Source: Chrysemys picta bellii
Lineage: Eukaryota; Chordata; Testudines; Emydidae
Assembly (NCBI RefSeq): GCF_011386835.1
Contig: NC_088797.1
Location: 35,835,583-35,899,582, forward strand
DNA: 64,000 nt
Reading direction: 5' to 3'
Shown: one piece after another, positions 24,941 through 35,940 of the stretch
Position numbering within the stretch: the first letter of the stretch is position 1
Layout of the letters: each line of letters starts with the position of its first letter
The notes under the pieces: model-generated
What the model saw: the letters and a program-made list of their open reading frames with translations, nothing else
Database searches by the model: none
What the model was told of the DNA's origin: nothing
Program-made: the position numbers and the translations under genes

Positions 24941-25721
24941 TGTAGCGGGGTGCACTCACCTCTCAGAAGTACATGCTGGTCTAGTATGTGAAGGCCTGCA
25001 CTGTCTCTTCTTGGACCCCTCCTTGGGCTTAGGTCCTTAATTAGTCCCATAGTCTATCAATGGTCTCAGCCCTGGTGTTGAGCCATACTCTAGGGCTTCC
25101 CCCTGGAAGCAATGTCCTTGCCCTCTCTAGGCATTTCAGGCCCCCAGCTCTTCAGCGGGGCCACTAAAGGGTTTAGTTCCCCTTCTGGGGTGCCTCAAAA
25201 TCCAGGTCACTTCCCACAGTGGCTAATGGGGTGTACACAGGCCTGCCCACTACTCTGGGTCCCAGCCCAGGCACCCCGTAGATAGCAGTCATTTGCCATG
25301 TCCCTTTATCTAAGCCACACCACTCCTTTAATCCCCTGGGCCACTTCCCCATGGCCCCACACCATCTTCATGCTTACCTCAGGGCCTTGTCCTTATGGAG
25401 TTCCAGCAACCAACCCATTGGGCCTCCTCATCATTCTCCTGGGCTTCTACCAGCACTGTCCTGTCCGAGGTCCTGCAGCTCCACCCACCCACCAGCTCCA
25501 GCAAGGAATTGAACTCATGCTGGCCCTGCAGCTCTTCTTATACTAACCTGATGTGCCCTGATTGGCTGCTTCCTGCAGCCACTTCCTAATTGGCCATGTC
25601 CCATACAACCACTTTGGGCAGCTTGGAGGACCCTCTCCACTGCCCTTTTCAGGTGTGGGGTATGTCAGGGCCACAAGGCTGCCAGCCAGGGGCCTCAGAA
25701 GATGTGATACATCCCATCACA
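24941..25721 (-). mobile_element. Solo LTR inside CR1, gypsy-related
   Basis: On the minus strand it begins tgtgatgggatgtatcac and ends gagtgcaccccgctaca (781 bp, TG...CA). The flanks are ttgg and gtgg, a weak 4-bp duplication. It holds a TATA-like agtataagaagag. An internal ggccatggggaagtggccc is close to the ggccatggggaagtagccc of the LTR at 53431-54101, so it may belong to a related Gmr1-like family. Its ORFs in all frames are chance. Confidence 0.65.
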
Positions 25722-26201
25722 CCAACCTAAACCTCTCTTATTGCAATTTAAGCTCATTGCTTATTGTCCTACCTTCAGAGGTTAACAAGAACATTTTTTC
25801 ACCCTCCTCCTTGTAACAACCATTTATGTACTTGAAAACTATTATGTCCGACCTTGGTTTTCTCTTCTCCAGACAAAACAAACCCAATTTTGTCTATCCC
25901 TCCACATAGGTCATGTTTTCTAGACCTTTAATCATTTTTGTTGCTCCTCTCTGGACTTTCTCCAGTTTGTCCGCATCTTTCCTGAATACAATACTCTAGC
26001 TGAGGCCTTATCAGTGCTGAGTAGAATGGAAGAATTACTTCTCATGTCTTACATACAACATTGCTGCTAAACACATCCCAGAATGATGTTTAGTTTTTTT
26101 GCAATAGTGTTACACTATTGACTCATATTTAACTTGTGATCCATTATAACCCCCAGACCCTTTTTTGCAGCACTCCTTCCTAGGCAGTTATTTCCATTTT
26201 T

Positions 26202-26709
26202 TTATATGTGCAATTGATTGTTCCTTCCTAAGTGGAGTACTTTCCATTTGTCCTTATTGAATTTCATCCTCTTTACCTTAGACCATTTCTCCAGTTTGTC
26301 CAGATCATTTTGAGTTTTAATCTTATCCTCCAAAGCATTTGCAACCCCTCCCAGCTTTGTATCATCTGAAAACTTTATAAGTGTATTCTCTATGACATTA
26401 TCTAAATCATTGATGAAGATACTGAACAGAACCGAACCCAGAACTGATCCCTGTGGGACCCCACTCCATATGCCCTTCCAGCTTGACTGTGAACCACTGA
26501 TAACTATTCTCTGGGAACTGTCTTCTAGCCAGTTATGCACCCACCTTATGGCAGTTCCATCTAGGCTATATTTCCCTAGTTTGTGTATGAGAAGGTCATG
26601 CGAGACAGTATCAAAAGCTTTACCAAGGTCAAGATATACCACACATCTACCGCTTTCCCCCATCCACAAAGCTTGTTACCCTGTCAAAGAAAGCTATTAG
26701 GTCAAATCA
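26202..26709 (-). pseudogene. CR1 reverse transcriptase, central palm segment
   Basis: RNA-dependent DNA polymerase fragment of a CR1 LINE. The open part (155 aa, 26669-26202) has, in order, VVYLDLGKAFDTVSHDLL (catalytic Asp in motif A), RWVHNWLEDSSQRIVI, the GVPQGSVLGSVLF turn (motif B), the FSDDTKLGG catalytic box (motif C; both aspartates kept, Ala to Ser next to them) and EKWSKVKRMKFNKDKWKVLH. The same strand stays CR1-like back to about 26709, and similarity stops there, so the element is 5'-truncated. Downstream the frame is broken. It cannot make an active enzyme. The family is certain; the subfamily is not assigned. Confidence 0.88.
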
Positions 26710-29446
26710 AAGCACTACAGCCCATGTGTTACTGATTCCTTGAGCACTATTAACTGTCAAAATATGCACTGAGAACTACATAGGAGAAGTCACAGACCCA
26801 CAACCATTACCGAGGGAAAAGCAGGATCAGTGTGGAGATGCAACACCTCTCTTCACGTACGCTAAGATAAATAAGATTTAGCTATTTCATCATTACTCTG
26901 ACAATATTAAAGCTCCAGCTCCTGGAGTTATGTGAGGGCCTAATTTTTAATCCTGAACCAGACCAAAGCCCACCCACCATGAGAGGGTAGCATTGTTTTC
27001 TGATCTGACCCCAACCCTTCCACCCAGGCCTCAGTCAATGCTGCTGCTGCCTCATGCCTGAGGGGTCAGCATGGTGGTGACTATGCATGTCCCACTCTTC
27101 CCAACTGCCACCTGTTGCTGCACTGTGTGCATGCTGTGGGGTGAGAGGCACTGTGACTATTTGGCACACTCTCTCCACAGCACACATAGCGCATAGTGAG
27201 GTGGCAGAAGGCAGCAGGAACAGGATACACAGCTGCTACTAAGCTAACCCCATGGGCAAGAGAAAGTCATCAGAGGCAACCTGAAGTGACCTAAGCTAGG
27301 GGTCAGGTTGTCTTCTGACTGGAATCCAACACTTGTACTCAGGTCCCATTGGGTTTGGGTCAGGTTGCAGGGCTCTATTTTCATTGCATTAATAAGACAG
27401 TAAGTTGCCCAGAACTCATGTGTGCAGAGAAACTCTGGAAAATGCGACCCCTACAGGCTCAAAACCCAGAAGGCAAATAAAGAGAATCCCACATTCATTA
27501 GTTGTAAAAGCCTCATGATTTGAAAAAGAAATTCACGATTTTGAATGCTTGGGGATGTCAATCCTGCAGTGGTTTAACAAAGAATGTGAGCCTTTGACTG
27601 TACAGTATTCTCAGCCCCCACAGACCCAAGGGGCAAGAAACTTAGATTCAACTAAAAGGTGGTTTTGCCTAATGGCAGGCAAAAACCGCACTGGGTAATG
27701 AAACTGGGAAAAAGTTAAAGCACTGAGGAATCAACAGACTCAAGGCAATCTTTGATGGATTAACCCCAGGAAAATATTTGGAAGCCAAACCCCTTTCCTA
27801 AAATCTAAGGCACAGCTACAAGGCGGAAAGGGAAAAGAAGCCAGCTGTAGGATATATTGCTCATCTGCATTCTCTTTCCTACCACTTCATAGAAATAATA
27901 GGCACTCTCTTACCATAGGGGAATATTCCCTTGGTGGCCTGGGTCAACTCTGGATTCAGCACCACAGAAGTGTTTGCTTACTGTGTGAGGATGCCATTTT
28001 GGAATCCTGTGATTGGTTCCAGGAGCACTAGTGATTTATAGCCTCCCACAGCAGCACTCAGGGGGAGGAATGCAGTACTGCAGTCTCCCCTTGAGATGGA
28101 TGGGGAAAGCTTCATAAACTAACTTTTGTTTACTTAGTTTCTTTATTTTTCCTTCATTTTCTTGTCTTATCTCTTCATGGATTGGGCAGTGGTGATATGC
28201 CTTTGCTTCCAGTGACCAAAGGAGGTTGAAGAGGCGGACAGTACTAATGGGTTTAAATAAATATATAAATAACTTTTTTTTAAAAGCTATGGGAGAATAA
28301 AAACATGTAACATTGAAGGGGGGAGGGGGGCTGCAAACTGGTTGAAACCAAAGGAGGACACAGCCACACGCCGATAAAACACATCTCCAAACCTCAGACA
28401 AGACATTCAGGTCAAATTTCACTAAGGGATAATTCTCATCAGTATGAATTGGCTTCCTGGTAAAGGGAAATTACTACCAGAATTTACATATAATGATGCA
28501 ATTATTTTTAAATAGAATTTTTGCCCAGTCTCTGTTCAGTGCAGGACCCATGGAGAAAAGGCAGCTTTATGTCTCCTCTATTAAAGGCTGTTTCTGACCT
28601 AGACCCAGATGAAAGCAGACTCAGTGCTGTACTAAGTAGTGCCCATTTCTCTGTGGTCCCAAAGGAATGTTGCAACATCTAGGACAGCCAGTTATACTGC
28701 ACCCACTACGGCTTTCAGGATCTGGAGATGCTCCAGCAGTAATTCCCAGTAACATAAGGTGTTTCTGCACCCTATAATACAGCAGCCACCACTCAGACAC
28801 CACACAGCAGAGAAGGTTTTGTCCCCTGCTCCGTCCCCCTTCCACAACTCCAGCCACTCCGGCAGTGGAATTCCCACAGCATAGGCATGGACCAGCATCT
28901 ATATTGCCTTCCTGCACAGTCCCCAGAATAGGACATGATGCAGGAATGGCTGCAAGTTGATCAGGTGCAGGAATGAGGGGCAGCCAGAGTAATTGTGCTC
29001 TGGGTAATCTAGTCCATGGAGTAAACCTATAGGCAGCTATGCAAGCCTGCTATAAGTTAGAAAAACTCCTGAGCCATACCTTCTTAAGTTAAAGTGAATA
29101 CAATCCACCATAGGTGGTTCCATTTCATTTCTCACCTCAGAAAGAAAATTATACACATATGTATTCCCCCATCTTTTTAAAATTTTTGCTTTAAAGAGCT
29201 TGATTTGCTGCATGCTATTTCAAAAGACTGGTTGAAAAAGTGGGCTTGCATGTAGACCAAAAAGTAGTGAGGTCTGAGGTTGTTGTCAGAATCAGTTGCA
29301 CAGCCTTAGGTCAGCCCTGAACTCATGATCTCTCACTCATATATATAGATTCCCAGACAAAAAATTATGTTGATGTACAGTTCAGACATCCAACCAACTT
29401 TAACTCTGCATTGGAACAACACTAGCAGTCTGTGTATATAACTAAG
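26710..29446. other. Unannotated, no gene seen
   Basis: No conserved protein or recognised repeat. The 128-aa frame at 28036-28422 and the nested frames at 28621-28917 have no motif and no context. Confidence 0.45.
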
Positions 29447-29606
29447 GTCCCAACTGGGACTGTACTTGAGCAACTAGCCTGTGTCACAACCCATGCTGCC
29501 ATGGCTACACTGCTACTTTCAGAGAGCTAGCTCAATGTAAGCTAACTCAGGTATGCATACACATGTTGTAATCATGCCTCCCGATTGCTATGTAGACATA
29601 CCCTTA
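29447..29606. repeat. MITE with gtagacataccc end
   Basis: The right end tgctatgtagacatacccttac is of the same class as the termini of the 18839-20231 MITE, and the interior has the gagagctagctcaatgtaag phrase. The left end (aaggtcccaactgggactg) is not matched, so it may be truncated. Confidence 0.45.
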
Positions 29607-29886
29607 CCCAATGCATAATTTATTATACCTGGAGGTACTGAACTGAGCCATAACATCATGCTATTGTTCTGGCATCTAGCTGTACCCCCAAGGCACGGGA
29701 AATGTTTACATTAAAATGTATAGTATATTATCTATAGTTCAAAATATCCTGTTAAATGCTCCATTACTTTACTGAACATGTATTCCTTAATCAGACATTC
29801 TAAAGGAGTCCCACTGCTCCTTGGGTACGCAGTGAGAAAAAAATATGGGACCTGTCACTTCCCCAAGTCAATTCAACCATTAGATT

Positions 29887-30050
29887 AAGATCCAAATCCT
29901 GCAAATACTTACTACTCACAGTAGCGCTTACTGCCATGAGCGGTCCCCCTGCACTCAGAGCGAAGTCCATAACGACTTCAATGGGATCACTCATAATAGT
30001 AAGCACTACACGCGGTTGTAAATGTTTGCAGATTCAGGTTGTAACCATAT
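29887..30050. repeat. Palindromic MITE-like repeat
   Basis: The left arm gatccaaatcctgcaaatac and the right arm gtaaatgtttgcagattcag are near reverse complements, with gacttcaatgggatcactc in the middle. The 68-aa open frame across it is chance. Confidence 0.55.
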
Positions 30051-30617
30051 AGGATTAGAAGGATTCTGGTAGGAGATCACAAAAGATCTTAAATATGTTT
30101 TTGGCCATTGAGTTATTATATATTTGATCAAGGGGGTTATTAGAGATGACTGTTGTTAGAATTGTACTTTTAAACTGTGTCAAGGAGGGTCTTCTGGAAC
30201 AGTCTCCACTCCAAGTCTGTCCATAAATGCCACTTTAGGGTTCCATTATGCTCTTCTCAGTTAGCTCTCTTAGTTGCCTGATTCTTTTCATTTGCCATTC
30301 CTCCATTCATATGTTTCTCAGTCATGCTATGCCCATGAATGAAACTTTGCAAGCAAGGATCTGTCTGCGGTCACTTGGTGGTGGGGGTATTCACTGCCTG
30401 TCTGGCAGTATTCTCCCCATTCATCCATGTCCCAGATCCTTAGAGAGAGGAGGGACAAGGAAGAAGATGACTGTGGTTAAGGTCAAGCAGGGAGTATTGT
30501 TTCCTACCCACACCTTAGGGAAATCTGCTTAGGAGTTTATATAGCCTATGACTGGGCAGGGCCCACTATGCTGTGGAATCACCCTTTAGGATCAGTTCCT
30601 TCCAGGAGGAGCTCAGA
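30051..30617. other. Unannotated, no gene seen
   Basis: The 94-aa open frame at 30248-30532 has no recognised motif. Confidence 0.45.
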
Positions 30618-31129
30618 TGACACTGCTCTACAGCCAAAATGCTTCTGAAATAAATGTAGTCAAACTTCACTAATTCTGGGTCACTGAGAACAAAAATGAT
30701 GCTTAAAATTGTTGATTGGCTCTAGTTTTCAAGATATGCTATTGGGTCAGTATATACGACCCTTGACTTGGGAATGGCGGAGGATAAGTGAGTTATAAAG
30801 GGAAGGGATCTCAATTTAAACCAGAAATGACTAAAATGCATCTTTGACTGGATCTAGGAATAAATCTATGACTGGGTTTGGACAGTACTTGCTTTTAGGC
30901 AAAACAATGAATGATGCAATCTGAAGCTGGTATTGCGTCATACATGATATGAATTGCATCATGTTATTCCTAGAAGTCATGGATGATGCAATCATAACGA
31001 AGCTTACATCACTCTGCTGAACAAATTGCCCTATATCAGCTCTAGAAATCATACAGTGTCATGCTCTCTTATTTGTCAGTGTTTGATTTTGCAAAGGGAC
31101 ACATTTCTGTTTAGCTAAAGTGAGCAGAG

Positions 31130-32176
31130 ATGCCTCGTACTTGTGTGAACAGTGCAGATAACTTCTGCTATGTTTGTGGTGAAGTGACTTTTGCATCACA
31201 AAAGCGCAGTATAACCACTATGGTTAAGAAAGCCTATCACCTTTATTTTGGCTGCAAAATTGGAGATCAGGACAAGAGGTGGGCCCCACACATATGTTGC
31301 AACACTTGTGCAACAAATCTTCACCAGTGGTTGCACAGGAAAAGGAAATCTATGCCTTTTGCAGTGCCAATGATTTGGAGAGAGCCAACAGATCATACCA
31401 GCAATTGTTACTTCTGCATGGTGCCTCCAGTTGGGAAAGGTGTGTCAAAGAAGAAAAAGTGGACTGTGCATTATCCAAACATTCCATCAGCTATACGCCC
31501 AGTACCCCATGGAGAAGGACTGCCGGTTCCTGATGCACCAGAATCATTCTCACTTGAGTCAGATGACAAAGAGGAAGAGGATGAAACTTCTGGTCCTGAA
31601 CCATCAATGTCACAGGACCCACATTTTCTCCCATCCTCCTCCTCTGAACCACACCTCATAACACAAGGTGAACTGAATGACCTTGTCAGGGATTTGGAAC
31701 TACCCAAGAGTAAGGCAGAGCTGTTGGGCTCCAGACTACAGCAGTGGAATCTCCTGGCAGGTGATGTTAGGGTTTCCATGTTCCGTGACCATCAAAAGGA
31801 TCTTGTCCCATTCTTCTTCATGGAAGGTGATCTTGTAGCCTGCAACAACATCGATGGTGTGATGGCAGCCCTCAACATCGTTCACGATCCAGATGAGTGG
31901 AGACTGTTCATTGATTCATCGAAGACGAGTCTTAAAGCTGTTTTACTGCATAATGGCAATGTTTTGCCATCAATTCCAGTTGGTCATGCAGTCCATATGA
32001 AGGAAACCTATGACAACATGAAACAGCTTTTGAGGTGCATAAACTATGACCAACATCAGTGGCAGCTTTGTGGCGATTTGAAGGTTGTTGCTCTCTTGCT
32101 TGGTCTGCAGACTGGATACACAAAGTACTGCTGTTTTCTCTGCGAATGGGATAGTCGTGCAAGAGATTCCCACTAA
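31130..32176 (+). pseudogene. Transposase-like protein, N-terminal part (348 aa)
   Basis: Putative DNA-transposon protein, first half. Residues 1-67 are Cys/His-rich: C13-x2-C16, C42, H54-x-C56, C57-x2-C60, which suggests a zinc-binding fold resembling ZAD- or BED-like DNA-binding heads (inference). A further CYFC pair follows near residue 95. An acidic, Ser/Pro-rich linker spans about 135-180. The rest may be an RNase-H-like catalytic core: D262 in LFIDSSKTSLKAVLLHNGN, D316 in LCGDLKVVALLLGLQ, then C335-x2-C338. Start: ATG at 31130 is the first in frame. It stops at TAA 32174-32176 where the sequence continues to look coding in the same frame, so the stop seems an inactivating mutation. Similar proteins are, as I remember, widespread uncharacterised proteins in arthropods, cnidarians and reptiles. 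Confidence 0.65.
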
Positions 32177-32256
32177 ATCAAGAAAGATTGGCCACTCTGA
32201 CAGTCATTGGAGCCTGGGAGGAAAAGTGTTCAGCATCCACCACTTGTTGAATCAAG

Positions 32257-33575
32257 GAAGATTTTTTTCCATCCCACCATCAACCTCAGCCTAGATCAAT
32301 CCACACAAGCGGTCCATTTCCTGGACACTACTGTGCTAATAAGCGATGGTCACATCAATACCACCCTATACCGGAAACCTACTGACCGCTACACTTACCT
32401 ACATGCCTCCAGCTTCCATCCAGGACACACCACACGATCCATTGTCTACAGCCAAGCTCTAAGATATAACCGCATTTGCTCCAATCCCTCGGATAGAGAC
32501 AAGCACCTACAAGATCTCTATCAAGCATTCTTAAAACTACAATACCCACCTGCTGAAGTGAAAAAACAGATTGACAGAGCCAGACGAGTACCCAGAAGTC
32601 ACCTCCTACAAGACAGGCCCAACAAAGAAAATAACAGAACACCACTAGCTGTCACCTTCAGCCCCCAACTAAAACCTCTCCAGCGCATCATCAGAGATCT
32701 ACAACCTATCCTGAAAGATGATCCTTTACTCTCACAGATCTTGGGAGACAGACCTGTCCTCACTTACAGACAACCCCCCAACCTAAAGCAAATACTCACC
32801 AGCAACCACACATCACTGAACAAAACCACTAACCCAGGAGCCTATCCTTGTAACAAACCCCGATGCCAACTCTGTCCACATATCTATTCAAGTGACATCA
32901 TCATAGGACCTAATCACATCAACCATACCATCAGGGGCTCGTTCACCTGCACATCTACCAATGTGATATATGCAATCATGTGCCAGCAATGCCCCTCTGC
33001 CATGTACATTGGCCAAACCGGACAGTCTCTACGCAAAAGAATTAATGGACACAAATCTGACATCAGGAATCAAAATACTCAAAAACCAGTGGGAGAACAC
33101 TTTAACCTGTCTGGTCATTCAGGGACAGACCTGCGGGTGGCTATATTACAACAGAAAAACTTCAAAAACAGACTCCAAAGAGAGACTGCTGAGCTAGAAT
33201 TGATATGCAAACTAGACACAATCAACTCCGGTTTGAATAAGGACTGGGAATGGCTGAGCCATTACAAACATTGACTCTATCTCCCCTTGTAAGTACTCTC
33301 ACACTTATTATCAAACTGTCTGTACTCGGCTAGCTTGATTATCACTTCAAAAGTTTTTTTTTTTTCTCTTAATTAATTGGCCTCTCAGAGTTGGTAAGAC
33401 AACTCCCACCTGTTTATGCTCTCTGTATGTGTGTATATATATCTCCTCAATATATGTTCCATTCTATATGCATCCGAAGAAGTGGGCTGTAGTCCACGAA
33501 AGCTTATGCTCTAATAAATTTGTTAGTCTCTAAGGTGCCACAAGTACTCCTGTTTTTCTTTTTAAAGAAGATTTT
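32257..33575 (+). mobile_element. 5'-truncated Penelope-like element with 9-bp TSD
   Basis: The retroelement body is 32266-33566. The flanks are gaagatttt at 32257-32265 and 33567-33575 (9 bases exact, and 11 of 12 if extended left). It holds the end of the polymerase-endonuclease ORF, then a 3' region with a tatgtgtgtatatatatctc stretch and the PLE tail ggctgtagtccacgaaagc ... ctaaggtgccacaagtactc. The tail is the sequence found inverted in pairs at 9832-10027. It is inserted in the transposase-like gene. It lost its 5' part, as is usual for PLE copies. Confidence 0.88.
32266..33274 (+). CDS. PLE polymerase C-terminus with GIY-YIG endonuclease
   Basis: Enzyme of a Penelope-like retrotransposon: reverse transcriptase C-terminus fused to a GIY-YIG nuclease that cuts target DNA for primed reverse transcription. 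The open frame runs from 32207 (TTG, no ATG; its first about 19 codons are transposase-gene text in the same phase) to TGA after 33274, 355 codons. Order: RT end with AVHFLDTTVLISDG and TTLYRKPTDRYTYLHASSFH (about residues 36-75), a basic linker, a CNKPRCQLCPH zinc-like motif, then the nuclease with NVIYAIMCQQCPSAMYIGQTG, conserved Arg in SLRKRINGHKSD, Glu in GEHFNLSGH, and the usual end DWEWLSHYKH. The nuclease part is uninterrupted. The RT catalytic core is missing by 5' truncation, so no autonomous activity is expected. Confidence 0.88.
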
Positions 33576-34132
33576 GTTACCACCCTTACACATCAAGCTG
33601 GGTCTGATGAAGAACTTTGTCAAGGCCATTGACAAAACACAAGCAGCTTTCAAGTACCTCAGTGGAAAATTTCCAAGGTTAATTGAAGCTAAGATAAAGG
33701 AAGGTGTCTTTGTTGTTCCTCAGATTCATGAACTTCTTTGAGATGATGCATTAGACCATGCACTGCGTGGCAAGGAAAAGACAGCATGGAAAGCCTTCCA
33801 GTTAGTGGCAATAAATTTTCTCAGAAACAACAAGGCAGACAACTACAGGTTGTTGGTGGAAAACCTCCTCAAGGCATACAAAAGCCTTGGTTGCAACATG
33901 TCACTAAAGATACATTTTTTGCACTCTCATCTAGATTTTTTCCACCGAACTGCGGAGCAGTGAGCGACGAGCACGGCGAGCGATTTCACCAGGACATCGC
34001 AACAATGGAGAAACGCTATCAGGGCAAATGGAACCCATCAATGCTTGCAGACTATTGCTGGACAGTGACAAGAGATGCTCCATTTAATGAATACAAGAGA
34101 CAAGCCAAGAAGCGCCGAGTAGACACTGAATA
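33567..34132 (+). pseudogene. Transposase-like protein, C-terminal part
   Basis: Continuation of the same protein after the PLE. Motifs are LPPLHIKLGLMKNFVKAI, then KEGVFVVPQIHELL and a TGA at 33739-33741. The same frame goes on to about 33950, then shifts by one base at a T-run. The end has SDEHGERFHQDIATMEKRYQ and ADYCWTVTRDAP, stopping at 34132. The Glu in GERFHQD is a candidate third acidic residue of a DDE triad (inference). The insert plus one target copy is 1310 bases (remainder 2 modulo 3), and the codon phase before and after differs by exactly that, so the gene was continuous before the PLE landed. The gene is now dead: nonsense, frameshift, insertion. Confidence 0.65.
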
Positions 34133-34481
34133 GGACTAAACTATGTACATAATAGTTTTTTGCCTTTTGTTTCATAATAAATTTTATTTATATAACCCTT
34201 TTGCTGATTTTTAAAGTGTTACATAAACAGGACAGGTGAAATATTATCATGTAAAGCAACCATAAACACATGAAAAGACCTAGGTTTACAATTTATGATT
34301 AAAACTCTACTATCTACACAATATACATAGCCATAAAATGTAAAAACTTAAATATCTTAAAAACAGTAGCCAATCAGTTGTTTTAATTGTCATATTTGAA
34401 TACAGCACATCAAAATACATAATAAATAGCACATTTTATTTCTGAAGCAGACGACTTCTCAAAAATTGTAGGCCAGTGTGA

Positions 34482-35848
34482 TTAGAAGTTGAGGGGAGCA
34501 GCTGATATTGTGCTGCTAGCACCTAGCATTATGGCTGGAGCCAGTGTGGACACAGGGCCTCTGTGTCAATCAAGCTGGCTTCCTGCAGCTCCCCTCGGAT
34601 CTGTGTGGATTTCTGTGAGTTGAGGGGACTGGAACAGGGAAGAACCCTGATTTTTTTCAGTAGTGGGTGGACTAAGCTAACCCTATTTATGGGAGAATTT
34701 GTAGAGAACTCTGTGAGGTACCCCTCTCAAACTCACCCTCCTCCTATGGGACTTTCACTCAGATAATGTGCCCTCTGAATTTTTTTTAAAATACAACATT
34801 AGCAATCTCTTTGTCACAGATATAGAGCCAAATTTACTGGGCCAAAACAGAATTACTCCAGCTTCCTACCAGCTTCACAGAGAAGGATCTGGACAAAAGT
34901 GTACATAATACTAATACATTTGATGAATGATCTCAAAGGGAAAACACCCTCCTGATTGCAGGAAGAGGGGTGGTGAAGCTTCTGGGCACAGTAAAAAGGA
35001 AACACATTGAAGATTATATGGATTGGAAAAGGGTTCTGATTCCTTTTAGGTCATTTGGATTTGCAATCATATCTCACTCTACTTGTACCAAGCCAAAGAG
35101 TTAGACACCCTGTAAGGGTGTTAAACTCTGCAGCAACACTGTATCAAAAGACATGTCGATAGAAACAGTTAGGATTCCTGAAGGATGGTGGCAAATGAAC
35201 AATCTTTTACACAAGTAAGCTAGTGGAATAGGAATGGTATGTGAATTTTTCTAGAAGCTGGGGAGAATGAGAAAGGTGGGAGGTGATAGCATTAAATTAG
35301 TGCAACTGCTCCTTGCTTTCTGCATTAATAGGTCAGTTTTGTTATCAGAGAAGAAAAGTATCTATTAGCTTCTTCCCCTCCCCCCCCCCCCCCCCATTTG
35401 TTTGTTCTGGCTCCTGCACTGCTATGCCACCGCCTGTCTCCTGTGGTAAAAGTGTTGCTCCTCCCTGGGCAGCAATGCTTCTCAGTTGCTGCAGGCAGTT
35501 ACAGTAATAACATTGTGTCTAAGCAAATGAAGGGCCAAATCCTGACAACCACTACCCAGGTTTTACTTAGGTAAACTCCCACTGACTTAAATCACATTCA
35601 CAATGGTAACAGCATTTCACAAATGGTACTGGATGGAAAACACTCTTAGCACCTTTTGGAATGCAGGAGGATGGGTACTAGAACTGGCTTCAATAAAGTT
35701 TTGCGTAAATCAGGACTAATTAACATATCAGCATTTTGCATAAGGACAATAACTGCTCACCATGTTTTTATTGAGGCTGGTTACCACTGTTTGTGAAACT
35801 GCTCAGCTAATCTGACATCCAAGACAGGAAGTTTGTGAATACAACCAA
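34482..35848. other. Unannotated; 16-base C run at 35380-35395
   Basis: No gene recognised. A run of sixteen C lies at 35380-35395 and may be of unreliable length. 34823-34890 carries a weak palindromic MITE-like phrase (agagccaaatttactggg). Confidence 0.45.
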
Positions 35849-35940
35849 GGACTGGGAATCAGGATGCCTGGGTTCTATTCACAGCACTGTGACTAACTTT
35901 GTGTGTGCTATAAGGGAAGGAACTAATCTCTGTGTTGCAG

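Larger units (their letters stand above)
24745..26709 (-). mobile_element. 5'-truncated CR1 LINE, split by a solo LTR
   Basis: A minus-strand CR1. From 26709 downwards it encodes part of the reverse transcriptase (next entry), then a decayed C-terminal part with many stops (26200-25725). After the LTR interruption it ends in the typical CR1 C-terminus HWDKLSREVVESLSLKVFKN (about 24930-24830) and a 3' untranslated tail ending near 24745. The CR1 text jumps from 25726 to 24940. The left flank and right flank of the LTR join in the expected CR1 order. Confidence 0.85.
30618..34481 (+). mobile_element. EnSpm/CACTA-like DNA transposon, split by a PLE
   Basis: The element spans 30621-34478. The left end reads cactgctctaca and the right end tgtaggccagtg, i.e. 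CACTG...CAGTG, with 9 of 12 terminal bases complementary. The flanks are tga on both sides (30618-30620, 34479-34481), a 3-bp duplication as EnSpm/CACTA elements make. Degenerate inverted repeats extend about 115-125 bases inwards: tgcttctgaaataaa (30640) matches tgcttcagaaataaa reversed at 34435-34449, and ttgattggctctagttttca matches ctgattggctactgttttta reversed near 34360-34380. Inside is one transposase-like gene in two parts. The interruption (32266-33566) is a retroelement. The class call rests on ends and TSD only. The protein is not one I can place in a named superfamily, and a 3-bp TSD can match by chance. Confidence 0.7.

Noticed and set aside
32207..32265. Start of the 355-codon PLE frame as a genuine start
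   Set aside because: It begins with TTG in transposase-derived text before the PLE; there is no reason to think it is a natural start of the PLE protein.
35380..35395. Sixteen-C run as a regulatory signal
   Set aside because: A simple homopolymer; its length may be a sequencing artefact.
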